Translations under genes and position numbers: made by a program
The notes under the pieces: model-generated
Databases searched by the model: none
What the model was told of the DNA's origin: nothing
Seen by the model: the letters and a program-made list of their open reading frames with translations, nothing else
Shown here: piece by piece, positions 34,276 through 46,504 of the stretch
Position numbering within the stretch: position 1 is the stretch's first letter
Layout: each line of letters opens with the position of its first letter
From: Paulownia fortunei
Taxonomy: Eukaryota; Streptophyta; Magnoliopsida; Lamiales; Paulowniaceae
Length of the DNA: 64,000 nucleotides
Direction of reading: 5' to 3'
Assembly (NCBI GenBank): GCA_019321725.1
Contig: CM033119.1
Location: forward strand, 19,096,556 to 19,160,555

Positions 34276-37200
34276 CTAATCTTCATGGTAAAGATACAAG
34301 CCGAGACCAAAACGAGCACATGCTCTGCAAAATGCTATTTCCTCTGCTGCAGCAACAGGATCTACAATATCGCTATTGCCAGGTGGCACTGTCCCAGTTG
34401 ATTCACGATGTGCCTGCATTTAGATGTTGCAACCATTAGATTTTTCTTCCATTGTTACCTAATAATGAAGTTAATGCTAGGTTCCGAGGGAATAAACATG
34501 AAATGCACGATAAAAAGAAAGGACTTGCTCTTTAGCTCCCCATGCAACAAATAAAACAATAAGATATTACATATGAACAAAGAAAAATGAATAGAAAATA
34601 CCTATGCAATAAACTAGGCCCTATTCTATCCAACTATCAGTGCACCTTATTCAAATATCCCTTGTTTGTTGTCAGATAGGCAAGAATGAGCACTTACCTA
34701 AAACAGAAAATCTCAAGGAGCATACATTATGCGTTCATGTAACAAAGTAAAAACTTAGCAGTCTCCCCATTTTTTTATTTGAAGCGAATCTAGGAAGAAA
34801 ATCACCCAAGCCAATCAAATTTGATAGTTATGCAACTGTTTTCCCTCTCTCTTTACATTCTGCCTTGTTTTACCGGTCTCAGAGATTTGGTTGTTAATTA
34901 AATTTCACTAAATTCCCCACAACTCAATAACAATCCATGCAAGTTTCAGCTTTGCAGTATTTGTATTTCACCCATGAAAGATAACTCTTTGCAGCCCAAC
35001 CCACTAAAAAAACAAAAAAGAAGAAAAAAACTAACTATACACAAACATTGCATATGTGACATTAATTAGTTTGGTAGTTCATTAGGTGATTTTCCATGAA
35101 CTTATTTATTTGAGTTTCATCAACCGGGTATAGCACCACTTCAATCCTCCCACCAATATAGAAAGAACTCCAGGACATTACTGAATAGGAGCTTTGCTAC
35201 TGATGTAAAAGTAAACAACCTAGCTCACGCCCTCACGACCCTGGTTCAAAATGTGAGACTATGGCAATCACATATCCCAAAAATAAAATCAAGACAAATT
35301 CCAGCAGCTTCTCCCCTGAAAGAGGACAATATCCCAACAAAACCAGACACAATTAGACTAGTATAAAGACATAAAAATTCAACTTTGTATAAAGACAAGT
35401 ATGTCTTAATTCAACTTGTATAAGACACACCTCAACTTGTATAAATGTGTATATATATGTGTGTGTGTTATGTATGTATGTATATATGCATGGATGGATG
35501 GATGTATGTTAACACCACCAAGGCAAATAAACAAGCAGCAGCAGCAATTTCAACTTAGCAGGACATAACCCTGAATCAATCTTGTAGACAAAGTTTGCTA
35601 GATGCCCTAGCAAATTGCAGACATAACAACTGCAAATGTGTTCAACAAATCAACAACGATGAAATTACCCTTCTAGAAAACAACCTTCATAATAAATTAC
35701 CATTTCACATTAATGACAATTAGTATAAGTTCTCATGTCATTGGCATACACAAATATCAACAATAACATAGCACAATTCATAATACCAACAAAACTAGTT
35801 CAAGTCATCCTAAATAATCAAGCTATACAAAATGTCTAAATCTCTGGTTGATTAATAGTTAAAATGGGTCGGTATAAGCACAAAAGCGGCATTTAAAGTT
35901 GAACCTTTTCCATAGGTAAACCAAAATCATGCACTGACAAAACTGTCTAAGGCCATGGGGTTATAAGCTATGAGCTGATAGAAATATAAGACCCCCGATT
36001 CACTCCATCAAACTCGATTCCTGTTTCTTTTTTATGTCCCACCCTTTGTTTTCTTCTTTCTAGCCCCAAAAGAAACAACCAATTCCTCTCATAATAGTTC
36101 CATCATTTCCACACTGAATCTCTAAGGCAAAAGGACATCAACTCAATTTTCTATTTGTGTTAATCACAGTAGGTAAGGACTAGATATTGCAATATGATAA
36201 AAGATATGGGTAAAACATTCTCACAGTAAGATGGTAACATGAGTTTACAATCATGCATACACAGAAGATGCAAGCCAATGATGACAGCATACCTCAAATA
36301 TAAGAGAAAACAAATTTTCAGTTAAATCCCTCTTAAAAGGGTACAATATCCCAACACAATTAACAACAATTTCAAAGTATCTAACATCGTACATATATGT
36401 GTGTGTTTGGGTGCACAACCGAAACCAACTCAAAGAAAAAATTTCCAAGGCTGATATCCAAGAGAATCAACAAATTATATATACATAAGTATATATATAT
36501 ACATACACACATACACAACTGCATAACAATCACATAGCCGATCATAATTCCAAATTGAACTAGTTTAAGTCATACCAAACAATAAAGTTTTACAAAATAT
36601 CAAGCTCTAGCGCAGTGATTTCCAACATACATCAACTAAGAAAAAAAGACATTTAAAGTTGAACCTTCATTACAGGAAAACCAAAATACCTAGAATGCCC
36701 AGGGGTATAACGGACATCTGATTCCGACAGAACTGATCACATTCATAGCCTAACTGACACCGCAGATGATTTCTTCTTTCCCTCCATCTCTGATTTCTCT
36801 TTCTATCAGACACACACATTACCTCAACTGTATGTTAATTTATTATGACTAGTAGAATTGCAAACAAGCGATTAGCCACTTGCTGATTCTCAAATCAAAA
36901 TAGTAGAAAAGTGAGTAGATATGCCACTCAAAAAGAAGGGAGGGAGCAGAAAGAATGAGGTGTTTGAATAGATTTCACATAGATGAATATTTTTGTTTAT
37001 TCTGTGTCAACCAAGACAACCGATTGAAAAAATTTAATACAAGTGATAGAGAGAACGAATACGATGATGAGGACAACCAATTATGATGATGAAAGATTCA
37101 GAAGCAAGGTTGTAGTTGCTTGCTTTTTTTCTTTTTTAAGCAATATTAAGACAAAACTTTCTAGCAAGGAAGATTCAGAAGCAAGGTTGTAGTTGCTTGC

Positions 37201-40200
37201 TTTTTTTGCTTTTTTAAGCAATTTTAAGACAACTTTCTAGCAAATGATATAGCAAGAAACAGGTTACCGTAAACCGGTATCGAGTCTGATGACTCGTAAA
37301 ATTCGTTGAGGTTACCCTGCAACTTCGGCAAGGAGCAACATTGTAACACAACCAAAAAGGCATGCTGGGGCCAGCCCTTATCCCTTCTCCCGTGGAAGTC
37401 TGTCCATGAGCGGGAAGGAACAATGTGATACTCAATACCATGCAGCCAAGCTGTCCTTATCACCATCTAGGCCAAAATGGGGCCCTTATAGACTAACAAT
37501 AATAGCAAGTTGGCACAAGATTATGGGTCATAGGTTTAACCATAGGATGAAACTACATCAAATCGTAGTTGACCACTGACAGTGAGGTCATAAAAGCCAT
37601 ATATAACTAATACTTCAAAATTTAGATCAATGCAAAAAGAAATGGAAAATATTCAAAAAAAAATAAATCTTGTTTCATAGATCAGTAAATTAGTCAATAC
37701 GTAAGTTCAAAAAAAAGTACTAAATTTATCTCCAAATCATATAGTTCAAAATATTCATCTGTCGAGTAAAATAGTTCAACCTTTCAGTTGAGTCACATTA
37801 TCAATCAATGATTTTTATGATTTCAGAGATTTTTGAAACTTACTGGGTTTCATATCTAACCTAGCCTAAATGAGGACAGGCTTGTGGGTTTTATTAGTTC
37901 AAACAATATGTTGTGGTTGGGTTTTTAATTTTTTGGTCATATGCACTGCTCAATAACTTCATCCGAACATTGATTTTGATTTCGCACCAAGACATAACCA
38001 TGAGTTCATGGTAAATCCATTTAAGGTACAAACTCGACTTTTGCACAGGTTTCGACTGCCATAAAAGCACATAAAATTAGGACTATTCAGTATGGAGTAC
38101 GATTGAGGGTTTCCTTGAGCAAGAGAGCTAATGTTTGCAATTGGAGATGAGTGATTGCACATGGATTGTTGTTTGCTTGATTATATGAAAGTCATTAAAT
38201 TTTTTTGGCTGAAAACAGAAATTGCTATGAGCAAATCACAATCACAATTCTGTAACATTCTAAGAAGAGGTCGAAATTATTTGCTTTATAATCTTTCTAA
38301 ACCATCTCCTGCATTCACAATCTCCAGACAAACTCCCTATCTACACTATCTGCTTACTAATCTCAAGTCTCCTACGCAATGTGGCCTCCCCTCCATGCCC
38401 TCTTAATACAGCCACCTCTCTCCCACTAGACGCTGCCTCTGTTCCCCTCTTAACTGCACAATCTTTCCCTTGCCTAGCACTGCCCGAACTTGTGCCACCA
38501 ATCTTTCCCACTAGCGCCCCTTCCCCCTTCCTGATACACCATTTCCCCTTAATGCCACCCCTTCTCCCCTCCCTAAAATGCCCTTATGTCCTCCCATGTA
38601 AATATCTCTCTCCACAAAGAAAAACCCCAAGCCATCCTTTCCTACAATAGTCATGAAAGGCACAGTAAGGGGCCTCTGCCAAATAAGTTCTGAGAGAAGT
38701 AGTAAAAAATAAAAGAAATCATCAGAAACCATGATGGCTCTTCCTCAGCAGAACTTCTATTCACTTCTCCTGCACACAGTGGATTCTTTAGCAGCAAAGA
38801 AGCTTCTCTTTCTTCTCCTTCCTCTTCTTTTTCTTTTGCTTCTTCTTTTCCCCTTCCAAAAATCTTCTGAATTATGTTGGGTGTTAAAAATCCAATACAT
38901 AAATTGCTGTTGATTTGCTGAATCTCAATGCTATTAGTAAATGGATGTTCTAAAATTCAAGAAATTAATTGTTGTTTTCTTTTTTTGAAATTATTGTTAA
39001 TATGTTGCTAGTTTGCTTTTTAATGCTCTTAATTTGCTCAAATTAATTCTACTTTGTTGCAAATTCTAAAAAATGCTTTTAATGTGCTTGAATCCAAGAT
39101 TGTTTAGTGATTAAGTGCTGAAAGTCATGCTTGTTCATGTAATTTCATGTTTCTCTATCTCTGATAATAATTAGATTAATCAATGCTAATATTCAATGCT
39201 ACTATTGTAAATTCCTGAAACTTCAGCAAATTCGTTCAAATTTGTTGTTAATTTGCTCTATAATTGCCCAATTTCGTAGAGTGAGTTAGCTAGAATGCTG
39301 TTGCAAATAAGCCAATAATTGATTACTTATCTTTCTTTGATTGGTTAATATAGGAATTAAGAATGCCAACTTTGGCAACTTAAAATCGCAAGGATCCAAT
39401 ATGAAATTTTGGGACCTTGGTTAATCCTAAAAAAGCCTACAGTGTCCCCGTGTAATTTTTGTGGGAAAGAACCATTGGAGGGATATTTAGCACAAGCAAC
39501 ATCGTGTTGGAAATAACTAAAATTGTTGAAAATCATATTTGTTGCGTATGTCTTATATTTATTGTGACTACAGTTGATATATAAAGAAAAGTATACAATT
39601 GTATGTCACAATTTAATAAGGCATATGCCTAAGCCCCAAGGACACTTGTGCACCTTGGGCATTTCACAATATGCTTTCCCCTCCCATGATAGCAGCCCAT
39701 ACCCAACCTCCTCCTAAAATGATCTCCATATATGTCCCCAAAACACTCCTCTATGTACCTGGATGTTTTTATGTGAGGATGAAGGGAGAGGGGTTATTTG
39801 GAAAGTTGTGAGAGTCAATACAGGGTAGGCAGCTCTTCAATTGCGTAGTTTGGGGTTTAAGGAGGCCAACTGGGTATGGATTCGAGAGTAGCTCTAGGTA
39901 TGAGGATAGGTGGAACTTTTGGTAGGGCTGAGAGGGCCATGGCTTGGAGGGGGCCGGTGGGAAAGTTATTGTGATTTTTAGAAACTTTCAAATATCAAGT
40001 GACAGTGACAACCGAATTGATTTTATGATGAGTTGGTGCTATGATATGAAATCTAAACAAAAAATATAGCACTATGTACCCTACACTTTTATCTGAAGAG
40101 TACAAAGAAAATTTTTCAAACCTCAATTTAAATATCCAGATAAACTTCACAAATCACATAACTGGAAAATTTGACTAGAAAAGGGTGAGTAGTTATCAAT

Positions 40201-43200
40201 GGGTAGGTGGTGTCCCTAGCATTTTCCTCTTTATAACTTAGACTCTAAGAATCTAGTCTAATTGCTAATTATCTTTACATGTATGGAGTTGGATGAACTG
40301 AAGGTCCTGTTTTACCTCAGATAAATAGATGGGTGATCCTTATCTTTATAACAACCCTACAATCTGCAAGCATTTCCTAAGTCAATCTCCTCTTAAAGTT
40401 GGGATACTTATGATATAAAGTAGATCAACAGGAAATTTTTTCATTACCTCCTAATCTTTTATTTGTTATATATTCATAAAGTGGAACATTTTCCATTAAA
40501 AAGAAAACAAAATTTAGCAGTTAGTAACTGAGCCAAACTTAGATAAAAGCTTGATAATAGCACTTTGGTTAAATAAAGTTTATTGGAAAGGTAACTTTGA
40601 ATGAGGATACAATCAGAAATTATTAATTTCTAGGCTGATTCTCAAATTCTTTTTTCAGATTCTTTACCTTTTTTTTTCTCTCTTTATGTTTATCTCAATT
40701 GGGTAAATAGAGAGGACGGAGCAATGATGAACAAGTTTTTTACAGTGAGCACTTCCACACTAACCACATGAAAAATAATTCAACTAAGAGTATCCATTCA
40801 TAAGAAAGAAGTCCATGTTTGATGTAAAGTCTTCAACACCTGCAAATCATTTTGTTTACTATCATAATCGCTAGCAATAACACAGAGGACAAAATCTCCA
40901 CAAGGACTCAAGCTAGTTGATGTCACATCCAACTGAGATGAATAATGAAGTCCCTAATAATGCACTCTCCGACCTTAGAGACCTGAGGCCATGAGGTCCC
41001 CAGATAATAAACATGCTATCTAAAATGTTTAAGCCTATAGTCGCATACTACCAAACAGTCCAAAATATTTATATCCCTGTTGGGACAAATGAGTACCACA
41101 TTCTAATCATACATTCCTTTAACAAACTATGGGGAATAGTGTACAATTCCTCAACCAAATGTACGACATCCTCATTGCATTGTAATGATTAGAAGTGATA
41201 CTAATAATAATGATCCACATAAAAGAGCTGCATAGCCACTTGGGCCAATTATTGTACTTAGAAGATTTTGATTTTCTTTTAATACGGAACTAGTTTCGTT
41301 TCTCTTTGTGCATCTTTCCTAATGTATCCCACATCTCTCTTTATCTATCTCTTATTTGCATTGCCAATATGCCCTTGCTTTTCAATTGTCTTAGGTGATG
41401 CTCGAAATCACTGTTCCTGTTGGGCTAACCGGTGACCGCTGGTAAGGCACCATCCGTTAGTTCAATTCAATAGGCGTGCCATAAAAGTGGTGAAACACCA
41501 GGTGTAAGGTCTCAACTTAGATCAGCCTCGTTGAAAAGGTCACACGCAATCCAATTGGCATGAAACATTCGTGAGAAAGAGAACTTTTCAGGACTTGTAC
41601 ACAACAGTCACATTATTTTTGACAAGCAAAGTAGGATGAGGTGCTACAATGCCTTTTCGGATATACTTGATGGCTAAATTTACACGCAAATAAAAACATA
41701 CCTCTCCATCTGAACCCCGTACTGTTACCCGATACACCACAGTCACACTTCCATTCTCAGAAAAAATAACATCCCGAATTTCTCCACACCAACCTACAAA
41801 AAACAAAAAAGGACCCATTACTAATTCAACATTTTTTGATAGTTCCAATGATATCCCTGACATTAATTCTGCCTAAAATTTATCCCTTAACTTCAAAAAA
41901 TAACAAAATAAGAAACATTGGTTAGAAGTAATAAGCATCAATGTAATGGTTCTATAATATCAATTTATACTTTATTTAACTGTAAAGAATAATCATACCA
42001 AGAACCTATCAAGTTCAGAACACTAACTGTCTATTCAACATATCACAAAAACACAGTGTTCAGGACATTCTCTAAGGCTAAGGCTTGATTCATGATTATC
42101 AGTTTTCAAAAATGCAAGAAACGAAAGACATAACATAAACCATGTCATGTCTTGGTCAGCAAGGGAAACTGCAACAGAAATAAGCACAGAAACATAACTG
42201 GCAGAGAAATTTTGCACTTTAGCTGTAATGGCCCTAGCAGTCAAAGGATTGCAACATTACAAGATATAAATGTAATTTATTTTCTTTTGATTTAAGAAAT
42301 GGAAAATACGGAAATAAGGGATCTATCCTCTAATTTCACTATGTTTCATCTCTCATTTACACCATTCGGACATTTCAAAAATGCATTGCTTACAAAATTC
42401 AAGGGGACAGAAAAAAATAAGTCATGTTCGTATTAATTCAGGACATGGTAATAAAATTCTTCTTTTCCTGACTAAGTTGAAAGAATTACAATGGGCCAAA
42501 CACGTGAAAGAGCATCATCAAACATCACCTGCGAGGGAGATGAAAGACAATGGGGCACAAAGGGGAACCAGATGGCAATTTAAGGGAACAACTAAGCATC
42601 AGTGCCATATTCTCTAGGACAGCTTTGGGTGCACAAATGTAGACAGATCAAGAAAAAAGAATTACCATGACGATTATGGGAAAAATTGTTTTTAATGCTG
42701 TATTTTGGCACCACAGAACATCACAGGTGAGTTAGTTCTAGCACTGCTTTACACATGTTATATTGGATAATCTTTTCCATAATCCTAAGAAGATAAATGA
42801 GATGGAATGAATGTCACCTGGAGCATAAAAGCTCAGCATGCGGTTTGCCTGGTACCTGGGCATGGCCAGACAATCATATGATCAGCAGCATAATACAAAA
42901 GAAAGAAAAAAAAGAAACAGAAAACAAATACAAGGTGCAATGCTACCTTGTTACTTACCAGGGGATGAAGGTGGAATGATCATCGTGAGTCTTGATTATG
43001 TTATCAGGGATCCTCTTATTGAGGTCACGGAGAATCTCGGCGAGGGGACGAGTGATGCAGGATGACTTATCCAGAGGTACCACATAATTTGAATTAGGGG
43101 CCGCTGCTTTCTTACTACTGCTACTGCCATCAGCAGACAGCGCAGAAATCCGGAGCTTCAGTGTCCTGCCAGGAACACTGGAACTAATCTGGGTCTGGTT

Positions 43201-43281
43201 CCGCCATGGTATTGGGCACCCTGTCACAGGAAAGCTGACCTCTGTAACCGGTAACATGATTTTAGGGCATTGGACGGCCAT
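34276..43281 (-). CDS. RAD52-2: RAD52-like single-strand DNA-binding protein, chloroplast type
   Basis: Coding exons on the minus strand: 42959-43281 (ATG at 43279-43281), 42818-42855, 41702-41793, 34276-34413 (TAG at 34276-34278). All junctions are GT/AG and in phase, giving 196 residues, close to the known plant RAD52-2/ODB2 length as I recall it. Conserved blocks are NSNYVVPLDKSS, ITRPLAEILRDLNKRIPDN, ANRMLSFYAPGWCGEIRDV, NGSVTVVYRVTVRGSDGE, and the C-terminal AFCRACARFGLGLYLYHED. Plant RAD52 homologues bind single-stranded DNA and promote annealing and recombination in organelles. Residues 1-60 are rich in Ser, Pro and basic residues, as expected of a plastid transit peptide. An upstream exon (44514-44742) splices in frame but has no AUG. 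The last intron is 7.3 kb. The nearest alternative call is the mitochondrial paralogue RAD52-1/ODB1; the core wording favours RAD52-2. Confidence 0.93.
34414..36710 (-). other. RAD52-like intron 4, 3' part
   Basis: Intronic AT-rich sequence with microsatellites: TG/TA and GGAT units at about 35447-35510, and TA/CA units at about 36480-36513. No coding or RNA feature was recognised. Confidence 0.6.
36711..37245 (-). pseudogene. Duplicated 5' end of URGT (exon 1 part, leader, upstream region)
   Basis: Aligns in the same orientation with 32337-32890. Shared blocks include ACAGAACTGAT, CATTCATAGCC, GATGATTTCTTCT, TAGAATTGCAAACAAGCGAT, TAGCCACTTGCTGAT, AAAGAATGAGGTGTT and GAAAGATTCAGAAGCAA. The equivalent of the URGT start codon is kept (CCCTCCAT), but the coding part is shortened and gapped. 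The long (CT)n(CA)n is only a few units here. A 77-bp tandem duplication follows at 37094-37170 and 37171-37245. Too fragmentary to code. Confidence 0.88.
37255..37470. other. Unassigned GC-richer block in RAD52-like intron 4
   Basis: This block is clearly richer in G+C than its surroundings and stays open in two minus-strand frames (75 and 80 codons). I do not recognise a protein, RNA or organelle match. It may be a captured gene or transposon fragment. Confidence 0.4.
37471..41701 (-). other. RAD52-like intron 4, 5' part
   Basis: Contains a C-rich tract (about 38370-38640), a CTT-rich patch (38810-38860) and a pyrimidine-rich then purine-rich block (39640-39960). Open frames there give low-complexity peptides. 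A moderately GC-rich block at 41395-41575 is not recognised. No exon is visible. Confidence 0.5.
41794..42817 (-). other. RAD52-like intron 3
   Basis: About 1 kb between the 92-base and 38-base exons; nothing else is recognised. Confidence 0.75.
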
Positions 43282-43298
43282 TCCAACAACACCACTAC

Positions 43299-44513
43299 CT
43301 AATTACCAAACACAGGTTTCAATGGGTAACTTGTGTAGTGGTAGATGATGAGTTGCTAACCATGCATTCTCACTCTTTCAATAAATCCCAAATGATAAAC
43401 AAGTTAAAAGGAAAACCAAAAGCAAATAATTACACTGATCAGTTCCCAATTCCTTGTCCTTCAAATAGGTCAAAAAACTGGTAAAAAGAACTAAAAAAAC
43501 TTCGAACCTCCAGCCAAGCCACAGCAATTACCCTTGAGATCATTGACCACATCATATGCGATCTAACATGTATTCTCTTTCTTATAACATTAACCTATCT
43601 TGCTTATAAACCCTATTGAATAAGACTTTAGAAAAACTACATATACAAGATCTGTCACTTTGCTACTTGACACTATTGCTTTATTTCAAGGTCAATCAGT
43701 TAAAACTTCTTCATGCTATTTAACTAGGGAAAACTTGATGAGTGAAGCATTTTACTTTAAAAAACCATAAGAGTCGTTCAGTCAATAATAATATTGTTCG
43801 GATGTTGAAAAGTGAGAACTAAATCTATTTGAATCTTCGAAAGGCATTTCAACATAACAGTGGTGGACTATGAATGCAGAAAATAAATCTTATAGAAGTA
43901 ATAATATCATATCTTGTTTGCAAGGTTTGTGATAAAACATAATCCAACTTTTGTCATCGTAATATGGATACCAAATTATCTGTAAAAAGCATAAGAAAGA
44001 CTAAACAACTTTTCACCATAAAAATAAATCATATTAAGACACGTGGCATGTATTATATTATACATATAAAAGCTGATTCAGAACAAAAATAAAATTGCGT
44101 CAGCACATAGTTTCATTCAAAGAGAATGGAATCCCAAAACAAAAAATTGGACACCCAGAAGTTCAATTGTGCCAATCCACCAAAAGAAATCTCTAGTAGT
44201 TGGAAACACTTAATTTCCCGTGGAAATCGAATAACAGTAGTAATTCTAGACCTATAAAAAAATAAAAATAAAAAAATGACAAGAAACAATTTTACAAATT
44301 CTATTTTGATATAAAAAATTAACACCATGTATAGCTGAAATTCCTAACCAGAATTCAGTAGAAGGCCAAATATAATAATATAAGATCAGCAATATCTCGA
44401 AAAATAATAAATAAGAAATAACTTAACAATCAAAGAGCGAATTCATCAAACCTAGAGTGAAAATCAAGCTCATCAAACCTAGAGTGAAAATCGAGCTCTT
44501 AGTTATTCACTAC
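43299..44513 (-). other. RAD52-like intron 1
   Basis: GT donor at 44512-44513 and AG acceptor at 43299-43300 on the minus strand. AT-rich. A short (about 26-base) tandem repeat, CATCAAACCTAGAGTGAAAA, occurs twice near 44448-44495. Confidence 0.7.
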
Positions 44514-44742
44514 CTTTAGCAGGTAGAGGATTCAAAATCGGCGGTGGAGGGGTGGTGAAGACGCCGGATGCAGTGCGGCGTCCGGCTAATCCAATAGAGA
44601 GGAAATGGGAGCAGAAGAGGTGAACGCTAAAGGCAAGAGACCGTGGCGATGGTGGGGGTTTAGCAGTAGAGGACGAGACGAGGCGATAGGTGGCGGAGAG
44701 GAAACAGCGGTGCGCGGCTGTGGGTTTTAGCAACCCTGAAGA
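44514..44742 (-). other. RAD52-like exon 1: open frame without AUG, leader or N-terminal extension
   Basis: The exon ends ..GCTAAAG before GTAGTG, and the next exon begins GTAGTGGTG, so reading continues in frame into MAVQCPK at 43281. In that frame about 77 codons are open from just after a TAG. The sequence is rich in Ser, Arg, Leu and Pro and has no Asp or Glu, which resembles an organelle-targeting presequence. No ATG occurs in this frame. Either it is 5' UTR that happens to be open, or translation could begin at a near-cognate codon such as TTG at 44731-44733. Confidence 0.6.
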
Positions 44743-44844
44743 CTATATTTGACCCTCGTTGCAACTGCCCATTCGAACCCTAGTTAGCTAAATATTCCCA
44801 TTAGTTAGGTAAAAGAAATAAGTCTAAAACATAAATTTAAGCCG
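44743..44844 (-). promoter_or_regulatory. Short upstream region of the RAD52-like gene
   Basis: Only about 100 bases separate the open part of exon 1 from the start of the caulimovirid-derived sequence, so the core promoter must lie here or within virus-derived DNA. No clear TATA box was picked out. Confidence 0.45.
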
Positions 44845-44899
44845 CAATAGTCGGTAATACCTGTGGTTTGAGGTGCCGAAGGTACGACATAAATCATTA

Positions 44900-45460
44900 A
44901 CAATATCTTCACCGCCATAAATAAAATTATTAATTTTTTTTAAAATAATCTTGATGAATCCTTCAAAGAAAATAAAAAAATCATAATTTTGAAAACTTTG
45001 AGAAAAATCTCTAAAATTGAAAATTATCAATCTCTTCTAATAAGAAGATTTACAAAATTAGAAATTTCAACTTTAAATCTGATTATACAGTTAAAATTTT
45101 AAAAAAGTCAATTCCTCTAAAAGAATTGTAAGACACTTTTAGATTGTTATATTGAAAAACTTATTTCTACTTATAAGCACAATTATATTTTTTTACATCT
45201 AGGAATGGTACAAGTTAAAATTTTAAAAAAGTCAATTCCTCTAAAAGAATTGTATGACACTTTTAGATTGTTATATTGAAAAACTTATTTCTACTTATAA
45301 GCACAATTATATTTTTTTACATCTAGGAATGGTACAAGTTGACTTAAAGATATAAGAATTTTGAAATTCTCTAATAAAAATCATTGAACCATCCATCTAT
45401 GATAGACCAATTCCTTTTAGTTGTTTTCCTAATTTTACAGTTTTATTATCAGACTTTAAC
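44900..45460 (+). pseudogene. Caulimovirid movement protein, N-terminal remnant (left copy)
   Basis: Nucleotide alignment by eye with 53335-53800, which reads clearly as a movement protein. This copy has many stops and an inserted 124-bp tandem duplication, so it is more decayed than the right copy. Confidence 0.75.
45090..45337 (+). repeat. 124-bp tandem duplication, two copies
   Basis: The segment beginning GTTAAAATTTTAAAAAAGTC starts at 45090 and again at 45214. The copies differ at essentially one position seen (TTGTAAGACAC versus TTGTATGACAC). The right viral copy has only one unit. Confidence 0.92.
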
Positions 45461-46500
45461 ATTTTCTCTTTTAACTTATAATAGTTTTTAAGTTATTTTA
45501 AACTTAAAAAATAAAAAACTTTATATTAAAAAATTTAAAGACTGTTTTGAAGAAACATGTTATATGATGGATATCTTCAAATGGCTTAAAAAGATATATT
45601 TTCCTGCTAGAAATAAAGATTTTTCAAATTTTAAATGTTCATATTTCTTAGTAGTTTTGGAAAGCACTTATCAAAAATATACTAATGTCACAGGAGAAAA
45701 AATATCTTCAATTCATCCTCATTTTACTTCATTAAAAGTTGAAAAGGGAGATAAATCTATAATAGCTACTCCTATCAAAACAAAAATAGGATAAGCATCT
45801 TTTGATCAGCTAATATAGCAAAATAATTTTATAAATTTAAGTCTTCAATTCATAGGAGAACAAACTTCTCGAATTGAAGAAATGATGGCTAAACAAATTT
45901 CAAAAACTTTTAAAAACCCTTCTTCTTCAAAAAGATTCTCTTATGATAATTCCTCCTCCCAAACTAAAAGATGAAAAATTTCTTCTAAGCTCTAAAAAAG
46001 ATTATGATTTTATGGAAGAACTTATTGTTAGACTCTAGAAATTAAAATTTTTCAAAGGAAAATCTAAGACTATTATTTCTACTATTACTGAAGAAGCTAA
46101 TTCTGCAGCTTCATGTGACTCTGAAGTTCAGGTCAATAAAGTCTCTTATAAGACAAGGTTTCTGTGGTAAAATCATATTATACAAAACCCACTCCATTTG
46201 ACTTCAAATAGAAGAGAAGCAAGATTTTGCTCAATTCAATGGAGAAACCATTACATAATAAAATATAGATGTTAAGTCTGAATATCATATTAAAACCATC
46301 ATTAAGCATATGCTAATCTATGCATCTGCAAGCAAGCTAAAAGGCAATGATGCAATGATGATAGAAGTATAGCTAAAATAATTGTTACTGGTTTTACTGG
46401 ACAATTACAAGGATGGTAGGACTTCTATCTAACTGATGTTGTTGAACGAAATTTTTTTGAAGCTATTATAATTGATCCTAACTCTAAAAAGAAAAAAAAG
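45461..46500 (+). pseudogene. Caulimovirid spacer between movement and coat domains
   Basis: Fragments such as ISSIHPHFTSLKVEKGD and IIATPIKT, followed by a QNNF-type stretch in another frame, resemble the segment between movement and coat regions of petuvirus-like polyproteins. Frames are broken and no catalytic motif is expected. Confidence 0.55.
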
Positions 46501-46504
46501 ATGC

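Noticed and set aside
38155..38913. Four open frames in a C-rich stretch
   Set aside because: They overlap on both strands within RAD52-like intron 4 and give low-complexity Pro/Leu/Ser peptides with no domain.
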